A stretch of 64,000 nucleotides of DNA, from contig NZ_CAJHCP010000005.1 in assembly GCF_904848625.1 (NCBI RefSeq), positions 310,001-374,000 on the forward strand, in the 5' to 3' direction. Both the position numbers and the translations under genes were made by a program. The stretch comes from Paraburkholderia metrosideri (GTDB taxonomy: Bacteria; Pseudomonadota; Gammaproteobacteria; Burkholderiales; Burkholderiaceae). Every line of letters begins with the position of its first letter. The stretch's first letter is position 1. Of this stretch, positions 9,172 to 17,809 are shown piece after piece. The notes below the pieces were generated by a model. It had not been told where the DNA came from. It was given only the letters and a program-made list of their open reading frames with translations, and searched no databases.

Positions 9172-10203
9172 ATGAAGATCATCTGCATCGAAGAACACAC
9201 GGTTGACGCAGCAATCGCGAAAGCCAGCCAGCAAGGGCAGGCGGCCGAAGCGGGTTATATGGCCGACTGGGGCAGCCGCGTCGACGACAAGCCACCTGCG
9301 TTTGCGAACATCCGCCCGTCGCTCGTGCCGCCCAAAAAGTCCATGGAGCTAGCTCGCGATCTCGGGGCCGGCCGTATCGCGGATATGGACGAGCACGGTA
9401 TCGACATGCAGATTCTGTCGTACAGCAGTTCTCCGCAACTGGCGCCTGCTGCTGAGGCCATTGAACTCACGCGTGCGGCGAACGACAGGCTGGCCGAAGC
9501 GATTCAGGCGAACCCTGCGCGGTTCGGTGGCTTTGCGTCGCTGCCGTGGCAGGACCCGGAGGCTGCTGCGGTTGAACTGGAACGGACAGTGAGGGAGCTG
9601 GGTTTCAAAGGCACGCTGCTCACAGGGCGTCCCGGCAAGACTTTTCTCGACGATCCACGTTACGAGCCCGTTCTCGCCAGGCTAAACGAATTAAAGGTGC
9701 CGGTTTATGTCCACCCAGGCTTTCCGCTGCCCGAGGTGCGCGACGCGTATTACGGCGGCCTCGACAAGGAAGTGAGCGCGCGACTGTCGCTATTCGGCTG
9801 GGGCTGGCACAACGAAGCCGGCGTGCAGGTGATTCGCATGATGCTCTCCGGGCAATTCGACAAATTCCCGAACCTGCAGGTGATCAGTGGTCACTGGGGC
9901 GAGATGGTGCCGTTCTATCTGCAGCGTATGGACGATTCCATGTCACAGGAAGTGACGTGCCTGTCCCGATCGATCACGGATACCTACAAGCAACACGTGT
10001 ACGTAACGCCAAGCGGCATGCTCAACCTGCCGCATTTCGAGTTCATTCACAAAGTCGTCGGTGCCGATCGTATCATCTACGCGGTTGACTATCCGTATCT
10101 CACGAACACCGGCGCACGCGCGTTTCTCGAGAATCTTCCGGTGAGTCAGGAAGACAGGGAAAAGATTGCGCATCGGAATGCGGAGAGGTTGTTCAATTTG
10201 TGA
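9172..10203 (+). CDS. Amidohydrolase-2 family protein (decarboxylase type)
   Basis: A 343-residue TIM-barrel protein. The N-terminal EEH metal motif (residues 7-9), the YVHPGFPLPE strand, the GHWGEM strand and the late VDYPY Asp strand are those of the ACMSD / gamma-resorcylate / 2,3-dihydroxybenzoate decarboxylase group within the amidohydrolase superfamily. These enzymes decarboxylate or hydrate aromatic acids using one zinc or manganese. The substrate cannot be read from the sequence. It is the second gene of the pair with the alpha/beta hydrolase. Confidence 0.85.
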   Translation: MKIICIEEHTVDAAIAKASQQGQAAEAGYMADWGSRVDDKPPAFANIRPSLVPPKKSMELARDLGAGRIADMDEHGIDMQILSYSSSPQLAPAAEAIELTRAANDRLAEAIQANPARFGGFASLPWQDPEAAAVELERTVRELGFKGTLLTGRPGKTFLDDPRYEPVLARLNELKVPVYVHPGFPLPEVRDAYYGGLDKEVSARLSLFGWGWHNEAGVQVIRMMLSGQFDKFPNLQVISGHWGEMVPFYLQRMDDSMSQEVTCLSRSITDTYKQHVYVTPSGMLNLPHFEFIHKVVGADRIIYAVDYPYLTNTGARAFLENLPVSQEDREKIAHRNAERLFNL

Positions 10204-10589
10204 ATGCGTGATGGTCTAGCGCGCGTGGGCACTTGTGCTGCGCCGACGCGATAGTACGGATACAAATGGCTGCGCTGCATGGCGGCCTCATATTTGCCCA
10301 TTGAAACATGGGCAACAAACCAGAGCCGTATCCCGCTAGCGACGACCAGACGATACTCGTGCCATCGCAGCCGCTGGAGCCGAGTCCCAGATAGGCGACA
10401 GCTATAGGCCATAGGCCCCGACCTGCTCCGCCGCTGCTATGGCAGGTTCTGGTGCCCGAAGGTTCGGTGGGTTTGCCAGACTTTATGGCATGGCCACGTG
10501 AGCGCTAGCTGCGTACGGCATGGCGACGAGTTAGCCAAAGATATTCTGAATGAACCGCACCGGTCGGACCCAATACGAGCTTGGTCAGT
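10204..10589. other. No gene seen
   Basis: Convergent stretch between the amidohydrolase and the end of the peptide-modification operon. I found no hairpin with a T-run and no convincing gene. Confidence 0.5.
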
Positions 10590-11687
10590 TCAGGCCGCCA
10601 TCGTCGATTCCGCGCGCACGGCAGCGCTCGCGGAATGAAACGAATCAACGACGCGTTCAAACGGCGAAGCATCATGTACACCCCGCGCGAGCAGAAAGTA
10701 GCAGAGGTAAGGGAAAATCTGCTCGCTGAGAATCCGGCTACATTCCACTGGCAACATCGCTGTGATGTTATCGATCGCCATAATGTCGATGCCGGCACGG
10801 GTTCGACAGACAGGCGCGGCAAAACTTGTCGGGTTCGAATACAGCGGAATGGGATTGTCCGGGTGCGTTGCCTCGCAGCTGATATCACCGATCAGCTGGA
10901 TCTTCGTGTGCGAGCCGATCATCGCGTCGCTTAGAAATAACGGCGTGCCGGCAGATAGCTTGATGCAGTTGAAGATCACCTCGTAGTCATGCAACCGCTC
11001 TCTAAACTCATGATTCTCCCTCGTGATTTTCGGCGAACAGTCGTACGCGAGCCCTACCTGATCGAGCAGATGCGTGACGCCAGCGCCGGACTTGCCTCGA
11101 TGTCCAATCACCAGAATGCGCGGTGCCCGGAATCCGGTGCGGACCAGCCGCTGCGCGTATTCAACGAGTTCGGCCACGCACATGAACTGCCTGGGAATCC
11201 GATACAGCGCATCATGTCCGTGCCGTTTCTGCTTCCAGATGTCGAGGCAAGCAGTGGCGGCGGCGAGTCCAGCGAAGTAGCCCGCGCCACCGGTGACGAG
11301 CTGCGCGCCGAAGTTATCCTTGATCTGTTCGAGGTCGTAAAGGAAGCCTCCGCCGCGTGTGAAGCGTTCGAGTAGTTTGAGCGAGCCTCGCTGGCGCTCG
11401 TAAGCATGGGCGAAATACATGTGCCGATGCCGGAGCGGGAATGGGTCGTCAGGAAGCTCCTTCAGGCCGAGGATCAGCGCATCGCGGTGCGCTGATGGCC
11501 AACTGCCCGTTGGAGCAAGTGCGCATCCCACGTCGAGATAGCTCGAGTCGGGGAAGATGCGATCCAGCGACGATTCAACACACACGCGGTAGCCATTCCT
11601 GACCAGAACGCCCGCATGAACCGGAATCAGCGGGGTGCGGCGCTCGTTCATCCTGGATTCGGCGCGTAGCCAAAGCGTCTGGGTCAT
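10590..11687 (-). CDS. Lys1-like saccharopine dehydrogenase (lysine-forming type) in peptide cluster
   Basis: The start is the ATG at 11687, overlapping the stop of the ATP-grasp gene as ATGA. The 365-residue product aligns by eye along its length with fungal NAD-dependent, L-lysine-forming saccharopine dehydrogenase. Shared landmarks are LWLRAES, the GLKELP motif with Lys76, YFAHAY with His94 (both catalytic in the yeast enzyme), the RGGGFLYDLE segment, the nucleotide-binding VIGHRGKSGAGV and HPDNPIPLY. The Asp that binds NAD ribose in the yeast WDIKET motif appears to be Ser here, so cofactor preference may differ. Such enzymes oxidise or form an N-(carboxyalkyl) amino acid. Few bacteria use the alpha-aminoadipate lysine pathway, so a biosynthetic role in this operon is more likely. 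It is the last gene of the operon. Confidence 0.85.
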   Translation of the reverse strand: MTQTLWLRAESRMNERRTPLIPVHAGVLVRNGYRVCVESSLDRIFPDSSYLDVGCALAPTGSWPSAHRDALILGLKELPDDPFPLRHRHMYFAHAYERQRGSLKLLERFTRGGGFLYDLEQIKDNFGAQLVTGGAGYFAGLAAATACLDIWKQKRHGHDALYRIPRQFMCVAELVEYAQRLVRTGFRAPRILVIGHRGKSGAGVTHLLDQVGLAYDCSPKITRENHEFRERLHDYEVIFNCIKLSAGTPLFLSDAMIGSHTKIQLIGDISCEATHPDNPIPLYSNPTSFAAPVCRTRAGIDIMAIDNITAMLPVECSRILSEQIFPYLCYFLLARGVHDASPFERVVDSFHSASAAVRAESTMAA

Positions 11688-13042
11688 GACGAACACTCCA
11701 TTTGAAGTCGCCTCGAATCCGGGCGATAAGAGTTTGCTGTATCCAGTTCCATCCATTGCGGTGGCCGTTCGTCGCGTGAGTCGTTAAGCGTCACCGCGGC
11801 GAAAAAAGCTTCTTCGATCAGGCGAAAACGTGCGTAGTCCCTTTCGAGAGTCTCTGCGCTGTCCGCGACGAGTGTCGCGTAGCCAGGATGCCCTAGCGCG
11901 TACTTCGTTTCGTTGAGCTGTCCGTCCGGAGCGATAGTGAGCTTGATGCTCATGAGGCTCGGAATCTCCAGAAACATGTCGAGCGGGAGATGTTTTGCCA
12001 GCCGCCCAGAGAGATTCGAAGACATATAGATGAAACGTGCGAAGCGGCAAGGAGCCGCCTCATATAACTTGCTTCTGTCGAGAAACAGGTGAGGGGCAAC
12101 GAGGCTGTCCGCAAGGACGGAAACCTGGCTATAGCCATAGCACTCCTCGACCAGTGAAAAGTCGATTCCTCCCGCCAGCCTCGCGCCTGTTTCGATCAGA
12201 CGAGGCCCGCTCAGCGTTAGCATCACCTCCGTATGAGCAGCGCCATTCCGTATCTGCAATGCGTCGAGTACGTCGTAGACATATGCCGTCAAAACGGAGA
12301 ATTCGGGCGCACTACGGCTCATGAGGTCGGAGTATTCGTCGATCAGCCACGTGTCTTCGTAGTGGTTGACGTCTTGCCAGATGTCCGTGACGAAGTGCTG
12401 TCCCTCTACCGATACAGTGTTGATAACAAAGTGCCTGCCTTCCAGATATTCCTGTATGACGTACTCGTCCTTGATTTCACCCACCACGTTGACGCGATCG
12501 ATATTGCGCGTGAAAACGTCGGCGATGTCCGCTTCGTTCTCGCAGATACCGACCCCGTCTGAATAACCGCCCAGCGAGGGTTTCAATACCACGCGCGCGA
12601 AACCGGAGGTCCGATACCATGCGCGTATTTCGTCGAGACTGCGGGAGCAGAACTGCGCCGCGCACGGAACTCCATTGAGCCGGAGCGCGTCCACCATATG
12701 GAATTTATGACGATGTAGCTGAGAACTCCCCGCGGGGTTTCTGCGCACATTGAAAAACTGAGCCAGTTTGTTAGCGGCGATCACCCCGCTATCGCCCGCG
12801 GCGATAACGGCCTTGATGCTGTAATGCTTGAGTTGGTCTACGAGATCGCATATTGCCGTATCGTCGTTGGACAGGATGCGCAATTCGCGGGTACACCACT
12901 CGGGGCAACCGGCTTCATCACCTGCGGGCTTGCCGAATGCGACATGGATGCACTGATAGCCACGTCCATGCAGCGTCGGCCCAATGTAATAACCCTTGCG
13001 ATCCGCGCCGACGATAACAACGGCCTGTCTTTGGAGTTTCAT
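11684..13042 (-). CDS. ATP-grasp ligase
   Basis: A 452-residue ATP-grasp enzyme of the amino-acid/peptide ligase type (BacD and carnosine-synthase-like). The ATP-binding loop is VVLKPSLGGYSDG with Lys154, and the metal-binding acids are Glu272 (HTEVML) and Glu284 (LIETGARLAGG). It probably activates a carboxylate as acyl phosphate and joins it to an amine, either a free amino acid or a modified peptide. The AAGGGA ribosome site lies 34 bases downstream of the methyltransferase stop, and the last bases overlap the Lys1-like gene. The substrate is unknown. Confidence 0.87.
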   Translation of the reverse strand: MKLQRQAVVIVGADRKGYYIGPTLHGRGYQCIHVAFGKPAGDEAGCPEWCTRELRILSNDDTAICDLVDQLKHYSIKAVIAAGDSGVIAANKLAQFFNVRRNPAGSSQLHRHKFHMVDALRLNGVPCAAQFCSRSLDEIRAWYRTSGFARVVLKPSLGGYSDGVGICENEADIADVFTRNIDRVNVVGEIKDEYVIQEYLEGRHFVINTVSVEGQHFVTDIWQDVNHYEDTWLIDEYSDLMSRSAPEFSVLTAYVYDVLDALQIRNGAAHTEVMLTLSGPRLIETGARLAGGIDFSLVEECYGYSQVSVLADSLVAPHLFLDRSKLYEAAPCRFARFIYMSSNLSGRLAKHLPLDMFLEIPSLMSIKLTIAPDGQLNETKYALGHPGYATLVADSAETLERDYARFRLIEEAFFAAVTLNDSRDERPPQWMELDTANSYRPDSRRLQMECSS

Positions 13043-13076
13043 GCTGATCCCTTCGCGGTGGAAAAGTGAATGACGC

Positions 13077-13778
13077 TCACGCCGTTGCCTTCTTCACCAC
13101 GACGACCACCTGGCCTGGGCGAGTGGCCGTTGCTGTCGGCAACGTTCTCAGAAGCTCGTTGAGACGCCAGCGCAAATAGTGATCGCGGGACAGCCTGGCG
13201 AGCCAGGGTGAGAAATCGGCGAGCCACTGGTGCACGTCCCAGCGCTCGATCTCGAGCTCGTAATGGATCTCGGCCGACGTCGCATTGAAGTTGACCAGTT
13301 GCAGAATTTCGCCTGCGGACAGGCCTGTGCGGTGGAAATAGCCGAAGCTTTGCACCACCGAATTCGACCAGTCGCATAAGGCGTGCGTGGTGCGCTGTGA
13401 GCTGATGCTGAGATCCCACCACGGCTCACAAATTACCAGCCCGTGACGCGTCACGCGTGCGCCCTCTCTTAACGCGTCACCGGGCCGGGGAACGTGGTGC
13501 AGTGAGTTCGCAATGAGCACCCAGTCGAAGGCGCCGTCGTCGAACGGCAAGCGCCGCATGTCGCAGGCCATTGCCTCTACGCCAGCGCTAGTCAGCGAGG
13601 ATAACGATGGCTCGTGCGTATCGACACCGCAGACGGTCATGTTATGGGCGTGCTTGAGCGTTAGCAGCTTGCGGCCTTCGCCGCATCCCATTTCAAGCAG
13701 TGATTCAGGAAAGGGCTTCAGTTGCAACAGGCGGTCGACCACGCGTTGGTCGAGGGCACCCAGCGGAAAATCACACAT
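13077..13778 (-). CDS. Class I SAM-dependent methyltransferase
   Basis: A 233-residue methyltransferase. Motif I is EMGCGEG (29-35), followed by VDTHEPS, the MRRLPFDDGAFDWVLIANSLHHV segment (read as motifs II/III) and a C-terminal half without a known domain. The gene overlaps the end of the HExxH gene by 8 bases, with a GGAGG site inside that gene, showing translational coupling. It probably methylates the product of the peptide cluster. Whether it makes an N-, O- or C-methyl product cannot be read. Confidence 0.87.
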   Translation of the reverse strand: MCDFPLGALDQRVVDRLLQLKPFPESLLEMGCGEGRKLLTLKHAHNMTVCGVDTHEPSLSSLTSAGVEAMACDMRRLPFDDGAFDWVLIANSLHHVPRPGDALREGARVTRHGLVICEPWWDLSISSQRTTHALCDWSNSVVQSFGYFHRTGLSAGEILQLVNFNATSAEIHYELEIERWDVHQWLADFSPWLARLSRDHYLRWRLNELLRTLPTATATRPGQVVVVVKKATA

Positions 13779-14940
13779 GACAAACAGCCTCCCTCATGGA
13801 ATCGAGAAAAATTTGCCCTGGCTTCGTGAAAACGGCACGAGACCTCAGGATCGCGTCCCCCTGCATGAACTTGTCGAGGTAGACGGCTTCTCTGACAGCA
13901 AATGACAACGGCAGCGCGGACAGGCTCAAACGCTCGATCTCGTCGGGGGACGGGTTGGGCGCGTGCGTTTGCCGTATGAATTCGGGTGCATGGCGGTACG
14001 CATGCAGTAAGCGGAAAAACACGAAGTGCGCATGCAGTACGCCTTTGATAGGGCGCAGTGTCTGGCGCGCGGGCGATGGTGCAGGATCGGTACCATTGTT
14101 CACAAGCGGATCGAAGGTCATGAGCATATTCAGGTAGATATGCGCAGCCTCGTGAAGCAGGCGGTCAAAGTAGAAGAACCGTTTGTATTGCTCTCGAATT
14201 CCCGACGGTGGCCGCACGAGCACCATGCCGAATGCCGCCAGGCTTGACGCTGCCTCAGCCGAAAAAGCGGGAGGCATTAACTGGACGACGGACACGATCT
14301 TCGAGATCTCATCCGCGAGGTTTGGGTTGCTAGCCGAGATTGCGTTTCTCAGATCACCAAGGTGCCGGCGAGCAGACTTTACGTCGCAACGCGCTACCGC
14401 TTCGCCGGTGTCGTGATGCTCTGCGTTCGACGCGATTTGCAGAAAGGTTGCATCGGAGCGTGTCGCCGCTTGATGTGCGCGCAGAAAAGACCGGGTGATA
14501 TCGTCGACGTCCGCGCGAATTTCGAAGGCGTCAGAATAGGGCGCGTGCAAACAATCCAGCAGGTCATCACAGCGCAGAGCAACAGCGCTTGCGTCGGAGC
14601 GTGCCATCTCCTGAAGCAAGCCAAAATAGGTGAAGTAAAGGCGCGGAGAGTATCGGCGCGAACTGTCGAGTCCTGCAACGACATCGCTACCACGCGTTAG
14701 CTTCGCTGGCATGACTCGCGCAATTTCTAGCAGGACTTTTCGCAGCGAGTCTTTCATCTTTGCCTGTAGTCGAGTCCGTAGCAATTCGCTCACTCCGGAT
14801 GCCGGATAAATCAGCTTTCGCCATTCGGTCGGATCGTCCAGCATTTCAACGGTGGTGTTCATGGTAGCTAGCGAGGTCTGCGCAGGTCGGCGCGCGAAGA
14901 AAGAGCGGGGATGCACGCGTTGCGGTTTATCTGCCGGCAA
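13771..14940 (-). CDS. HExxH-motif protein, probable 2-oxoglutarate-type peptide beta-hydroxylase
   Basis: An all-alpha protein of 389 residues from a TTG start with GGGGAG upstream; an ATG start at 14862 would give 363 residues. The sequence LLHEAAHIYLNML holds an HExxH metal motif at 263-267 of the longer form. The lone HExxH in a mostly helical protein beside a tiny peptide gene fits the group annotated as aKG-HExxH-type peptide beta-hydroxylases, which hydroxylate residues of ribosomal peptides. It starts 23 bases after the stop of a 45-residue peptide gene and overlaps the methyltransferase gene, so all are one operon. The alternative is a metalloprotease that cleaves the peptide. Confidence 0.75.
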   Translation of the reverse strand: MPADKPQRVHPRSFFARRPAQTSLATMNTTVEMLDDPTEWRKLIYPASGVSELLRTRLQAKMKDSLRKVLLEIARVMPAKLTRGSDVVAGLDSSRRYSPRLYFTYFGLLQEMARSDASAVALRCDDLLDCLHAPYSDAFEIRADVDDITRSFLRAHQAATRSDATFLQIASNAEHHDTGEAVARCDVKSARRHLGDLRNAISASNPNLADEISKIVSVVQLMPPAFSAEAASSLAAFGMVLVRPPSGIREQYKRFFYFDRLLHEAAHIYLNMLMTFDPLVNNGTDPAPSPARQTLRPIKGVLHAHFVFFRLLHAYRHAPEFIRQTHAPNPSPDEIERLSLSALPLSFAVREAVYLDKFMQGDAILRSRAVFTKPGQIFLDSMREAVCHV

Positions 14941-14963
14941 CGCGATGCACTCCCCGCGCGCGG

Positions 14964-15101
14964 TTACATCAGGTATTGCACGGTTGGGACGAGGTCCGCG
15001 CCGTCTGCGACGATACCTTCGGGCAGGACGAACTCTTCCTGCTGCGGGGCAATGAGGGCGTTAACGGTTTGCTCGGAATTCAGCTTGACGGTGGCATTCA
15101 T
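14964..15101 (-). CDS. Candidate RiPP precursor peptide, 45 residues
   Basis: A short gene with a clear TTTGGAG ribosome site and good spacing. The product begins MNATVKLNSEQTVNAL, has an acidic, Gln/Glu-rich middle (APQQEEFVLPEG) and ends in a distinct segment, DLVPTVQYLM. A polar leader followed by a short C-terminal core is the usual layout of a ribosomal peptide precursor. The core has Asp, Thr, Gln and Tyr that could be hydroxylated or methylated, and no Cys, so lanthipeptide, sactipeptide and lasso chemistry are unlikely. It is the first gene of a tight operon with HExxH, methyltransferase, ATP-grasp and Lys1-like genes. I do not recognise the peptide family. Confidence 0.75.
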   Translation of the reverse strand: MNATVKLNSEQTVNALIAPQQEEFVLPEGIVADGADLVPTVQYLM

Positions 15102-15681
15102 GGACTTCTCCAAAGTAAAGTGAAGTTGGATCAACTTGCTCTCTCAATCGAAAGTCAGTCTCCAGAACACAATTTATGCTGCTTCTATTAGCAAAGAATT
15201 AGCTGCGTCGGATAGACGGCGCTTCGCGAATCCGAGCGACGGCGCGTTGTGAAGATATGGGGCGAGCTGTAACCGGCATCGGCGGAATCGGGAGGTTGTC
15301 CGCGTGTACGCGGAGACGAGTAGGCATCTTGCAGAGCAGGCGCCGCGTATCACGAGACTTGCAGATGGCGGCTTGTTTTGCTGCGTTGGGTGCCGCGTCG
15401 AAAATGGAACCGCCGGCTGCGGATGCAACCTTGTCGACGCGGTTTTCCGGACCTTGGTGGCGCGGAGTCGTCCCGGCCGTCTTGTCTATAATATTTTCAC
15501 TGTCGACTCTGCGTCAGAGATAATGGTGCATCTTTGAACTCATGGATCTATCTGCGAAGGCTGAATTCTTTCAACTCATCGCGCAGTAGATTAATCAATC
15601 AGGAAGGCTATGCGCTCGCCTGACGGAATACATTCAGACCGTTGACCCGAGCTTTCGGGCGATCAATTCCTGGGAGCCGAA
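15102..15681. other. Divergent control region between peptide operon and CPBP protease
   Basis: No convincing gene. Just upstream of the peptide gene is a short inverted repeat, AAGTTG-gat-CAACTT (15123-15137), in the likely leader. A TATAAT hexamer at 15487-15492 faces the protease gene but lacks a good -35 partner. The promoter of the peptide operon must lie here. Confidence 0.45.
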
Positions 15682-16536
15682 ATGTTCGCGTTACCGTGGG
15701 TTGCAGTTATGCTTGCCGCGCTGGCGACATGGTTATCGGTTTCCCGGTGGCTGACTATTGGATTGCTGATTGTCGGCTACAGCGCTGCGCTCGCGAACGG
15801 ACAACTCGGCCTCGTGGCGGCGGTGCCGGTCGCATTGTTGCTCGTTGCTGCCTATGCCGTGTTGCCACGTCGGAAACCGTATCTTCAGTTCATCGGGCAC
15901 GCGCTGTTCATCGCGCTTGCCATTGCACTTAACATGCATTGGCTACCGGGTTTTCATAACCTCCGCGTCATCGCCGCCCAGCGTTTCACTGCCGATGCCG
16001 TGCCGTTCACGATGTACCTCAACCTGGACAAGCCCCTGATTGGCTTCTGGATCCTGCTAATGCTGCCGTGGACTCGGCCGCAGCACCAGCTGTTTAATTC
16101 GATGAAGGTGGGGGTAGTCTGCATGCTGCTGACGACAGCGGCCTGTCTGATGGTCGCCTTGCTGCTAGGAATCGTCACATGGGAACCGAAATGGCCGTCC
16201 GCTAGCTGGCTGTGGCTGCTAAACAATCTGCTGCTTGTCACGTTTGCTGAAGAAGCGCTGTTTCGCGGCTATCTGCAGGGCGGCCTGAATCGTCTTATCA
16301 AGCAGTGGCCCTGTGCAGACGCAATTGCCATCTTTGTCGCGGCAGGGCTGTTCGGACTCGGCCACGCCGCGGGCGGGTGGCAATGGGTCGCCCTTGGAAG
16401 CATCGCGGGCGTTGGATATGGAGTGGCTTACCGCTTCGGCGGACTTCAGGCCGCAGTGCTCGCTCATTTTGGCTTGAACGTGACGCACTTTTTCCTGTTT
16501 ACCTACCCGATGCTGCAGCCAACCGGGAAGTTGTGA
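15682..16536 (+). CDS. CPBP-family intramembrane protease
   Basis: A 284-residue membrane protein with about eight hydrophobic segments. The Abi/CPBP motifs are present: EEALFRGYLQGG (Glu190, Glu191, Arg195), FGLGHAAGG (His228) and a C-terminal AHFGLNVTH. These glutamate proteases cleave peptides within the membrane, and related genes accompany bacteriocins as maturation or immunity factors. It is divergent from the peptide operon at 580 bases, so a role in peptide maturation or self-protection is possible but not shown. Confidence 0.85.
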   Translation: MFALPWVAVMLAALATWLSVSRWLTIGLLIVGYSAALANGQLGLVAAVPVALLLVAAYAVLPRRKPYLQFIGHALFIALAIALNMHWLPGFHNLRVIAAQRFTADAVPFTMYLNLDKPLIGFWILLMLPWTRPQHQLFNSMKVGVVCMLLTTAACLMVALLLGIVTWEPKWPSASWLWLLNNLLLVTFAEEALFRGYLQGGLNRLIKQWPCADAIAIFVAAGLFGLGHAAGGWQWVALGSIAGVGYGVAYRFGGLQAAVLAHFGLNVTHFFLFTYPMLQPTGKL

Positions 16537-16732
16537 ATCGCTTCCGGTGCTACTCGCAGGACTTCGATATGTCGATGCAGGACGCTGCAATCTGTGGCTT
16601 TCGCGTATGAAAAATCGGTACTGGCGAATGCTGCAGTAAATCGGCGTAGAACGCATTGACTCACACCAGGCGCTTTCTATCGACGGAAGCAATACCCGCG
16701 CAATTCGCAGATTTCTGAGCACCGCGACGTGC

Positions 16733-17167
16733 TCATCTCACTTTTATGGCGGTGGGCATCCCCTTCGCCCCTGCATAGAATACGATGAGTTCGACGGGCG
16801 AATTGTCGGTGTATCCGCGGTGAGCGCTTCCGACCATTTCAGGCAGAACGTCGCCTGCGTGCAGGGTCGTCTTATGGCGGCCGTCTCTGCTCTCCACATG
16901 CAGATTTCCGGACAATACATACGCAGCGTTTGGCATCGGGTGTAGGTGCCACGGTAGCGTCGTATGAGCGGGAATAATAATCTTTAGAACAGTGAGCTGC
17001 GGCTGGCCCGCAGGATAGCTTTTATATAACTTGCCATCCCATGAGTGTTCGGTTTTGAGGAGAACGGTGGAAACCGCACTTTCCGGATTGGTCGTTTGCG
17101 CGGCGAACGCCGGGATCGTGAACAGGACCAGAGACAAGGCGATTGCAAGTCGACGGATGAACAGCAC
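16733..17167 (-). CDS. Exported cupin-domain protein
   Basis: A 144-residue protein with a Sec signal peptide (cleavage near IPAFAAQ, residue 23) and a single cupin barrel. The metal motif WHLHPMPNAAYVLSG and the second motif HAGDVLPEMVGSAHRG are intact, so it probably binds a metal in the periplasm. Enzyme activity, if any, cannot be told. It is a monocistronic gene. Confidence 0.82.
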   Translation of the reverse strand: MLFIRRLAIALSLVLFTIPAFAAQTTNPESAVSTVLLKTEHSWDGKLYKSYPAGQPQLTVLKIIIPAHTTLPWHLHPMPNAAYVLSGNLHVESRDGRHKTTLHAGDVLPEMVGSAHRGYTDNSPVELIVFYAGAKGMPTAIKVR

Positions 17168-17689
17168 GAGAGATGCTCCTTTTTCTTCAAATGGGAGTTG
17201 TGCAAAGGGACGCAGATCACAGCGTCAGTTCGTCGTGTTCCCCAAGCTTTAGAAGAAACGACGCCCCAGCGCTGCGATCAATTCCGTCGGCGTGCCCATT
17301 CCAACAAACCTGATCGGCCTCGCTGCGTCTCCATGGCGAATCAACGCAATGGCTTCGTCTGCAGTTTTGATTTTGTCTTTCAACGTGGCTGTTCCGTTTT
17401 GGGTTATGTGCTCATCACGGGATTAGCGGGTGGATGTGTTCGACGACCACAAGTCGAAATTGTAGAAGCCCTGAGTTAGAAGGGAATTACTTTGTCGACG
17501 TGGAGTTCGACAGCCAGTAGTTCCGGGAAGCCACCACAGACGGGGTGCGCGCTTCTTCATGCGTGCGGGCATTGAATCGACCGGACCTATCGACGAGGCG
17601 TAATTCTCAGTTAGCGAACAGATAGGAAGATGTAGCCAATCAGAAATCACAGTTCGCTTCAGGCGGGCTTCACTTTGGAGAACAACAAA
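17168..17689. other. No gene seen
   Basis: Stretch between the cupin gene and a micropeptide gene. Open frames here have no ribosome site and no recognisable product. Confidence 0.5.
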
Positions 17690-17809
17690 ATGAAATCATT
17701 GAAAGACAGCGCGACGGGTCTTGGAATTTTGATGTTAATGCTCGTAGCCGGAACGATGACGGCCGGGTTCATTGCGTCAGCAAGCGCGCTTGTCCTGTCT
17801 CGCCTGTAA
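17690..17809 (+). CDS. 39-residue hydrophobic membrane peptide
   Basis: A micropeptide gene with a TTTGGAG site 9 bases before the ATG. The product begins MKSLKDSATGLG, then has a single hydrophobic helix of about 25 residues and ends VLSRL. It looks like a one-pass inner-membrane peptide, either a small regulatory membrane protein or a toxin-like peptide. No antitoxin-like partner was identified. I do not recognise it. Confidence 0.55.
   Translation: MKSLKDSATGLGILMLMLVAGTMTAGFIASASALVLSRL

Noticed and set aside
15487..15492. A TATAAT hexamer upstream of the CPBP protease as a promoter.
   Set aside because: No TTGACA-like element at the proper spacing (the bases there are GC-rich); kept only as a remark.
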